IMG/VR virus record: IMGVR_UViG_3300049791_000040
Location: 1 to 43,940 of that record
Length of the DNA: 43,940 nt
Reading direction: 5' to 3' (one strand)
DNA from: a virus
Part shown: one piece after another, positions 39,138 to 43,940 of the stretch
How the letters are laid out: each line of letters begins with the position of its first letter
How positions within the stretch are numbered: position 1 is the stretch's first letter
Program-made: the position numbers and the translations under genes
Notes under the pieces: generated by a model
Databases searched by the model: none
Told to the model about the DNA's origin: nothing
The model's input: only the letters and a program-made list of their open reading frames with translations

Positions 39138-40397
39138 TCAGAACTTGATGTACTTGTCCACGAGGGCGGTCGGCTGCAGGTTCGAGAAGGGGGTGCTCGT
39201 GCCGCTCTGTGCCGTGCCCGTGAAGGTTTGCGACGAAATTGAGAACAGATTTACGGTTGTTCCGGGAGCACCATACAAATTGGTCCCACCGCCAGAAACC
39301 GAATACCCGGCTTGTCCTACATTAGCGGTTGCCACCGTGCTGATCGTGCCTGCCGGCGTGTAAGGCGGCAAGTTGCCCGTGACGAGCGTCTGGGTCTGCG
39401 CGCCGCAATTCGGGCCCGTTGTCGAAGCGTTGGTGCATGTGGCGCCAGTCAGCACTGAACCGCCGGTGTCACGCATCGCAGTCACGCGCCCTTCGAGACT
39501 GGGCAGGTTAAATGTCGTGCTGCAGTCTCCTTGCGGGTAAGGCCCTATCGAGAGCGTTGTCGCACCGTTCGCCCCGGCGGCTACGTTGAGCACAATATGT
39601 GAACCGTCAGGAATACTTTGGATCACGGAATTGCAGGTGACGTTGTTACCGCCGACTGCCCAGCCGGGCTCCAAACCTCCCGCGTTGCCACCGGGTAGCG
39701 TGACCGTCGTAGACCCAGAGGACGTTGTCGCAGATATCGACGGAAAGTTGAGACAGCTATAAAGCCCCGAAAAAGTCGTGCGCGAAACTGCCGCGCCGTT
39801 GGCTCTAAGATAACCAGATGGCGCAGACACTCCGGGCCAGTCGATGAGCGTGCAGGGCGCGACCAAGGATTGCGGGGCGGGGGTAGTGATCTGGTACTGC
39901 GTTCCGTCAAAGGTGGCCGTGTACAAGTTTCCGGCCGTGAACTCACTACCACTCAGCGCGACAGGACCGGAGGCGCCTTGCTTGAAGACGTTGGTAGCGC
40001 CCGTGCTGGCGACGTTCAGAGTCGTCGGCCCGGTATTCGTGAACCCCGCGAGAAAGGTGGTGCTCTTGCCCGTGACAAGCGTGAAGCCGGAAGGAATCGG
40101 GGAGGCAACCGTCTGCGCGTTGGCCGAGCCCCCCGAAGTGCCGCCGATATAGTTGCTGGTACCGCCACTGGTGTAGACCAAGGGTGTGGTCAGATTGTTC
40201 AGCGCGTTGATGTTGGTGTTGATCCCCGCGTTCGCAGCGTTCGCGTTCACCGCGGCCACGATCGTGTTGAGGTCCGACATCACCTGATTGGCGTCGGCGA
40301 TCGTGCCGTTCTGCAAGGTGAAAGGCAGCGTGCCGACGATCTGAGCCGTCACGGGTGCCGCCCACAGCGCCAGGACAAGGGCTAGAATTTTCCGCAT
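39138..40397 (-). CDS. tail collar-domain fibre with signal peptide
   Basis: 419 residues from ATG 40397 with AGGAG upstream. Signal MRKILALVLALWAAPVTAQ, helix ADANQVMSDLNTIVAAVNAN, then beta repeats. The C-terminal half is a phage tail-collar domain: DWPGVSAPSGYLRANGAAVS (start), TTFNLPSLEGRVTAMRD, and NLQPTALVDKYIKF at the very end. Collar domains occur in short tail fibres that contact the host. It is the gene after the 543-residue tail protein. Confidence 0.88.
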   Translation of the reverse strand: MRKILALVLALWAAPVTAQIVGTLPFTLQNGTIADANQVMSDLNTIVAAVNANAANAGINTNINALNNLTTPLVYTSGGTSNYIGGTSGGSANAQTVASPIPSGFTLVTGKSTTFLAGFTNTGPTTLNVASTGATNVFKQGASGPVALSGSEFTAGNLYTATFDGTQYQITTPAPQSLVAPCTLIDWPGVSAPSGYLRANGAAVSRTTFSGLYSCLNFPSISATTSSGSTTVTLPGGNAGGLEPGWAVGGNNVTCNSVIQSIPDGSHIVLNVAAGANGATTLSIGPYPQGDCSTTFNLPSLEGRVTAMRDTGGSVLTGATCTNASTTGPNCGAQTQTLVTGNLPPYTPAGTISTVATANVGQAGYSVSGGGTNLYGAPGTTVNLFSISSQTFTGTAQSGTSTPFSNLQPTALVDKYIKF

Positions 40398-40399
40398 CG

Positions 40400-42031
40400 T
40401 CAAGCTCCTGTAAGCGTCTGCTGGAGGTACCCAAGCTTCTGGTACCGCATGAACATGTCGCTGATCCTGAAAGTCAAAAAGCTGTTGCCCGTGAGCTGAA
40501 GCTGCGCCTTTCTGAACACCAGCAGTGAAGGCCATGGGATCTGGATCGGGGCCAGCCCGGTGTTCGACGCTCCCCAATTTGCCTGCCCCCAGAGGAAAGC
40601 GCCCCAGAGCGGCGCGAAGACAGGCGGCGCGAGATTGACGCTCCCCAGCAGGGCGCCGTTCACCCCGATCGCCTGCACGTTGTAGGTCGAGCCCGCCGAG
40701 TCCAGCACCATGTTGAGGGTGTGCTCGTTCAGCGCGATCTCGTTCATCTCCTTGGTGTCGGGCAGGATCGAGGTCTTCCACGTGATCGCCAGCTGTTGCC
40801 CGTTCTCGATGAACGTACTGTTCGGCTGTATCGTCGAATCGCTCCTGAACAACTGCGCATTGACGCCCTGCGCAGCGATGATGAACGACCCGTTGAATAT
40901 GTCCGCGTTCGAAGGCGGGAAGGTATGCGGTCCCGACCAGTTCTCCTTGGTCATGTCATACCAGTACTCTTCGAAGGGTGAGCCGACCTTGAGAGAGTTC
41001 TGCGTCGTCACGCGCAGCGTGTTCGCATTGCACGTCAGCACCACACGTGTCGGCTGCACAGCGAACACGAACGGACGATTGACGCCCGCTCCGTACATGC
41101 CGATGGGGTCGGAGATGCGCGCGTTGAAGTCGATAACTCGGATGCCATCGGTGGCGTTGAACGCCAGCCCTTTCGGCGTTGTAGAGATGCCCAGCGACGA
41201 AGCGGTACCCGTTGCTACGTTCAGGGCATTGACCGCAAGCGTGCTCAGTGCCGCATCACCCGTTACCTGGAACACGTTGTTGGCCTTGAACACCATCAGG
41301 GACTGGATGATGCCCCCGAGCTGGTTGGCGAGCGGCAAGCCGGCCATGGCGGTCAGCGTCAGACTATCGCCATAGGTCAAGATCTGCGTCGCGTTGGTGA
41401 TGACCGTCGCCGCCAGCACGTCCGAGAAATAGGTGCCGGGCTGACCCGTCGGGGGGTTGACGATGTAGTACGCGCGCCCACCGAACTGCGCCACTGCACT
41501 GGGGCGCGAGGGGAGAGCGTTGGTCGTCGTGTTACCGCCGTTCCACGTCGGCGCCGCTAGGTTGGAGATGTCGAACCAGCCGAACACGACCCCACCGCCA
41601 ACCGTGAAGCCGGGGTGCGTGACCACCAGCTTGGTCCCGACGAGCGCCATTGTCGGCGCTTCCCATGCGCCTGTCGCGAGCGGACTGATCGGCGTGTTCG
41701 CGTTGGTGATGCCGCTGACTGTGACAAAGACCATATTGACGAGGTCAAAGCAGAACGGCTCGTCATGGCCGGCGTTGCGGCCACTCGCGATCAGGCCGAA
41801 AACAAAGTTGCCTATGACTTGAAAGACCGAGACGAACCCCGGCGTCGTGAAGCCCCCAAACGACGTCAGGCTGATCGACGCCGGCCGCGGCGCCCATAGG
41901 TTCGGCGTCGCGAGGTCTGGAATCAGATTGGTGAGCGCCGCCATCGCACCGGGAAAGACATTCGTCCCGTCGAGCGTGTCCGAGACCCCCGCGGGCGAGA
42001 AGAACATTGGCTGTGAGCGGCGGATTGCCAT
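40400..42031 (-). CDS. tail nozzle/stabilisation protein
   Basis: 543 residues. A beta-rich repetitive sequence beginning RRSQPMFFSPAGVSDTLDGT, with ITNANTPISPLATGAWEAPT and long beta blocks, ending FRISDMFMRYQKLGY. Position after the adaptor and general pattern resemble the P22 gp10 / T7-like tail tube B (nozzle) proteins. It would form the tail tip or hub below the adaptor. Confidence 0.75.
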   Translation of the reverse strand: MAIRRSQPMFFSPAGVSDTLDGTNVFPGAMAALTNLIPDLATPNLWAPRPASISLTSFGGFTTPGFVSVFQVIGNFVFGLIASGRNAGHDEPFCFDLVNMVFVTVSGITNANTPISPLATGAWEAPTMALVGTKLVVTHPGFTVGGGVVFGWFDISNLAAPTWNGGNTTTNALPSRPSAVAQFGGRAYYIVNPPTGQPGTYFSDVLAATVITNATQILTYGDSLTLTAMAGLPLANQLGGIIQSLMVFKANNVFQVTGDAALSTLAVNALNVATGTASSLGISTTPKGLAFNATDGIRVIDFNARISDPIGMYGAGVNRPFVFAVQPTRVVLTCNANTLRVTTQNSLKVGSPFEEYWYDMTKENWSGPHTFPPSNADIFNGSFIIAAQGVNAQLFRSDSTIQPNSTFIENGQQLAITWKTSILPDTKEMNEIALNEHTLNMVLDSAGSTYNVQAIGVNGALLGSVNLAPPVFAPLWGAFLWGQANWGASNTGLAPIQIPWPSLLVFRKAQLQLTGNSFLTFRISDMFMRYQKLGYLQQTLTGA

Positions 42032-42769
42032 CTACCAGCCCACGACCTTTGTATTTCGGAGCGCCGTGTAGGAGGTTCCGAACCGGCGCGGATCGAGCTG
42101 CACCGTCTTCACGCGCCCATCGGGGTCATCCTGCATGATCAGGTACTTGCGCAGGATCACACCAGCGCCTTGCGGATACTGCGCCTCCTCGGCACTCAGA
42201 TAAGCCGTTGCGCGATCGTCATCTGTGAGCGACATGACCTCGCCGGCCAGCCGACGGATCAGGTAGTTCTGGTTCGGAAACCACGGCACCGTGGTGGAGG
42301 TCTCGGGCGTCGTGATGTCCGGCATTTGCCTGAAGTAGCGCACCGTCGCCGGATACGCGCCGCTCGCCGGATACCAGACGTAGAGGTTCGGAGGCGACAC
42401 CGACATGTCAACATAGAAGCGCTCGGGGTAAGAGTTCTGCCCCGGCGACTGCACAAAGGCGTCAAACTCGGCCTGCTCGATGTTGATCATCTTATAGATC
42501 GTGCCTTGGATATTGTAAAAATGGCCACCCTTCGGCGCGCGCAAATAGTCCACGGGCATGGGGTTGGGACCGCATCCCGCCGCATAGCCGAGCCCGGTCG
42601 CGCTGGTGTTGAAGGTGAAGGTGAAGTTCTGACGGGTGACGACTAGGTCATAGGTCTGGCACAGCTCCGAAAGGATCGAGTTCAGGAGCTGGCCAGCTTG
42701 CGCCGTAAAACCAGGGGCCTTGGCGATCTGCAGGGCGAGGCTAACGATTTGTTGGGCCTGCAGAGCCAT
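42032..42769 (-). CDS. head-tail adaptor
   Basis: 245 residues. Helical start (MALQAQQIVSLALQIAKAPG, then LLNSILSELCQTYDLVV), then MPVDYLRAPKGGHFYNIQGT, PPNLYVWYPASGAYPATVRY and IRRLAGEVMSLTDDDRATAY. This resembles podovirus adaptor (P22 gp4 / T7 gp11-type) proteins that join portal and tail. It abuts the 543-residue tail gene. Family naming is from memory. Confidence 0.8.
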   Translation of the reverse strand: MALQAQQIVSLALQIAKAPGFTAQAGQLLNSILSELCQTYDLVVTRQNFTFTFNTSATGLGYAAGCGPNPMPVDYLRAPKGGHFYNIQGTIYKMINIEQAEFDAFVQSPGQNSYPERFYVDMSVSPPNLYVWYPASGAYPATVRYFRQMPDITTPETSTTVPWFPNQNYLIRRLAGEVMSLTDDDRATAYLSAEEAQYPQGAGVILRKYLIMQDDPDGRVKTVQLDPRRFGTSYTALRNTKVVGW

Positions 42770-42772
42770 GTC

Positions 42773-43204
42773 CTAATCGTCCTTCAGTTCGGCCTCGGCT
42801 TCCGCGATGCCCTTCTTGATCCGGTCGATATTCACACGGCACATCGCCACGCTCTGGATCTTGTTGTCACGCGACGACGCGAGCGCGCCATTCCACTGAA
42901 AATCGCCCCGCCGCCCCCGTGCTTGGTGCTCGCGCACTGTAGTCTCTTCAAACTTCACGAGGTCTTTCTCGTGCAGCGGTAGCTCCTGCTCGGACTTCTC
43001 AAGCAACAGCCTCATGTCCTTCAGCCTGTACCGGACCTCCTGCCGATCCGCGGCGACCAGCGCGCGATCGAGAAGCGCGTTGATCAGCTTCGGCGTCGCG
43101 TCGATCGGCAGATAAGTCTGGATGACCATGGCCCGCCGGTCGTTGATCTTGCAGTCGATAGAAAACCCGATGGCCGGTTCACCCGGCCCGATCTTGTCCT
43201 TCAT
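42773..43204 (-). CDS. virion-region protein with coiled coil
   Basis: 143 residues. A beta-like start (FSIDCKINDRRAMVIQTYLP) is followed by helices (EVRYRLKDMRLLLEKSEQEL, then EEAEAELKDD). AAGGAAG is near ATG 43204. It precedes the adaptor and probably is a minor head or tail completion protein. No family is recognised. Confidence 0.6.
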   Translation of the reverse strand: MKDKIGPGEPAIGFSIDCKINDRRAMVIQTYLPIDATPKLINALLDRALVAADRQEVRYRLKDMRLLLEKSEQELPLHEKDLVKFEETTVREHQARGRRGDFQWNGALASSRDNKIQSVAMCRVNIDRIKKGIAEAEAELKDD

Positions 43205-43229
43205 GTGCCTCTACTTCCTTGCAGGTGGA

Positions 43230-43634
43230 TTATGCAGCGACGTCGTTCGGTGAGAGCCGCACGTTGCTTTGCGCGCGGTACATGTTGCCGTCCTTGCCGT
43301 CGATCTCGCGCTGATGCTCCCAGCCCCGATGGATGATCTCCCGCATCGTGTTGTAGAGCCGCTCGCCAACCGTATAGGTGGCGCCGTGCAGGTAGATCTT
43401 GGAGTCGATCATCAGACGGTCAGAGTGCGGCGCAAGGTCGAGCATGATCGTGAACTGCTTCTCGCCCTTGATCGGTAGCGGCCCCTTGATGACATCCTCG
43501 CCGTCATCGGAGATGCCGATCTCACGTGCAGCAATCATGTCCGCTTTCTTGCGGATCGCGCGCTCGCGCGCCTGCTTCATGATCTCCGGGTCGATCCCGT
43601 CATCGTTGAGATGCGGGCGGGGTTTCTTGGCCAA
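43230..43634 (-). CDS. virion-region protein
   Basis: 134 residues from TTG 43634 with GGAGA upstream. A basic start (AKKPRPHLNDDGIDPEIMKQ) is followed by KQFTIMLDLAPHSDRLMIDS and YTVGERLYNTMREIIHRGWE. Part of the small-gene block after the capsid. Function unknown. Confidence 0.6.
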   Translation of the reverse strand: MAKKPRPHLNDDGIDPEIMKQARERAIRKKADMIAAREIGISDDGEDVIKGPLPIKGEKQFTIMLDLAPHSDRLMIDSKIYLHGATYTVGERLYNTMREIIHRGWEHQREIDGKDGNMYRAQSNVRLSPNDVAA

Positions 43635-43646
43635 GTGCAGGTCTCC

Positions 43647-43940
43647 TTACGAGTGCGTCCAAGCGGCGTTTGCGATCGAGTTGGCCGATATCAAGATCGG
43701 CCACCCCTGACTGTCGACCCCAACATAGTCGCCGGGCAAAACCTTCAGGATGCCTCGGTTCGGGACATAGAGCAGGTTGCCTTGCGACCACGCCGTGGGC
43801 ATGCGCGGGTGCGCCACGTTGAGGTCGTCCTTGATCAGATTGGCGATCTGAGCGAGGTCGGCAGCGTCCTGTGCGGGGCCGCCGCCCGCGGGGACAGTGG
43901 TCAGCGCCCCCGCGACCAGGGCCGTCAACGAGTTGTTGGC
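43647..43940 (-). CDS. small virion-region protein, 3' part (gene crosses the circle join)
   Basis: Right-end remainder of the 108-residue gene whose start is at 292. It stops at 43647 (TAA). The two copies differ at two residues (AHP here versus VHS at the left end). Confidence 0.75.
   Translation of the reverse strand, partial: ANNSLTALVAGALTTVPAGGGPAQDAADLAQIANLIKDDLNVAHPRMPTAWSQGNLLYVPNRGILKVLPGDYVGVDSQGWPILISANSIANAAWTHS
43682..43940. repeat. terminal overlap, right copy (matches 1-259)
   Basis: Second copy of the 259-bp overlap. It differs from the left copy at 43808 and 43813 (G here). It supports a circular genome of 43,681 bp. Confidence 0.9.

Noticed and set aside
1-43940. CRISPR array, rRNA or complete tRNA gene
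   Set aside because: No regularly spaced repeats of CRISPR type and no cloverleaf or rRNA segment noticed by eye; the Cas4-like nuclease is a stand-alone phage enzyme.

Overview
The window is a complete, circularly permuted tailed-phage genome, or a contig assembled from one. The first 259 bases reappear as the last 259 with two A/G differences, so the unit genome is 43,681 bp and one small virion gene is split across the ends. It is GC-rich and almost fully coding, with many ATGA/TGATG stop-start overlaps. The gene set (N4-gp56-type capsid, large portal, adaptor and nozzle-like tail proteins, collar fibre, no tape measure and no tail-tube module) suggests a podovirus. A tyrosine recombinase, an excisionase-like HTH protein, XRE regulators and a candidate attP make it likely temperate. 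An M15 endolysin, a lipobox lipoprotein and a candidate membrane/coiled-coil spanin point to a Gram-negative host. High GC would suit a proteobacterium, but the host cannot be read from the sequence.

Layout. (1) About 14.28-29.67 kb, plus strand: early/replication arm. It runs from a sigma70-like promoter at 14,218-14,246 through an XRE regulator, many small coupled ORFs, a methyltransferase-like protein, family A DNA polymerase, an Fe-S PD-(D/E)XK nuclease, a VRR-NUC nuclease, an SNF2 helicase, a probable DNA-binding protein, a primase/DUF927-helicase fusion, a Xis-like HTH protein, integrase and a candidate attP with four GGCTAACC sites. (2) The minus-strand late arm starts near 11.9 kb, runs down to 1, crosses the circle join and continues from 43.9 to 29.67 kb. 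In transcription order it holds the KTSC protein, terminase, two tiny membrane proteins, portal, a small virion protein, long tail fibre, lysis cassette, scaffold, major capsid, three small proteins, adaptor, tail/nozzle protein, collar fibre, signal-peptide fibre, GNAT protein, ejection-type proteins, a 1333-residue polyvalent virion protein, a zinc ribbon and a PurD-like ATP-grasp enzyme. A second strong promoter (TTGACA/TATGGT) lies just before the scaffold gene. (3) About 11.9-14.28 kb: switch region with one plus-strand gene, three minus-strand accessory genes, a 150-bp array of stem-loops and a roughly 690-bp divergent regulatory region full of GGTCT/AGACC palindromes.

Most unusual points: a probable overprinted zinc-finger/coiled-coil gene nested in the +1 frame of the primase gene, with codon-position statistics that favour the nested frame; a PurD-like ligase without the glycine-rich PurD N-terminal motif, in a late operon that also encodes a GNAT protein; three virion fibre proteins with Sec-type signal peptides; an ART-like domain in the giant virion protein; an Ig-like insertion in the capsid protein; the stem-loop array; and the operator cluster.

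All calls come from reading the sequence and remembered family patterns. No database search was run.
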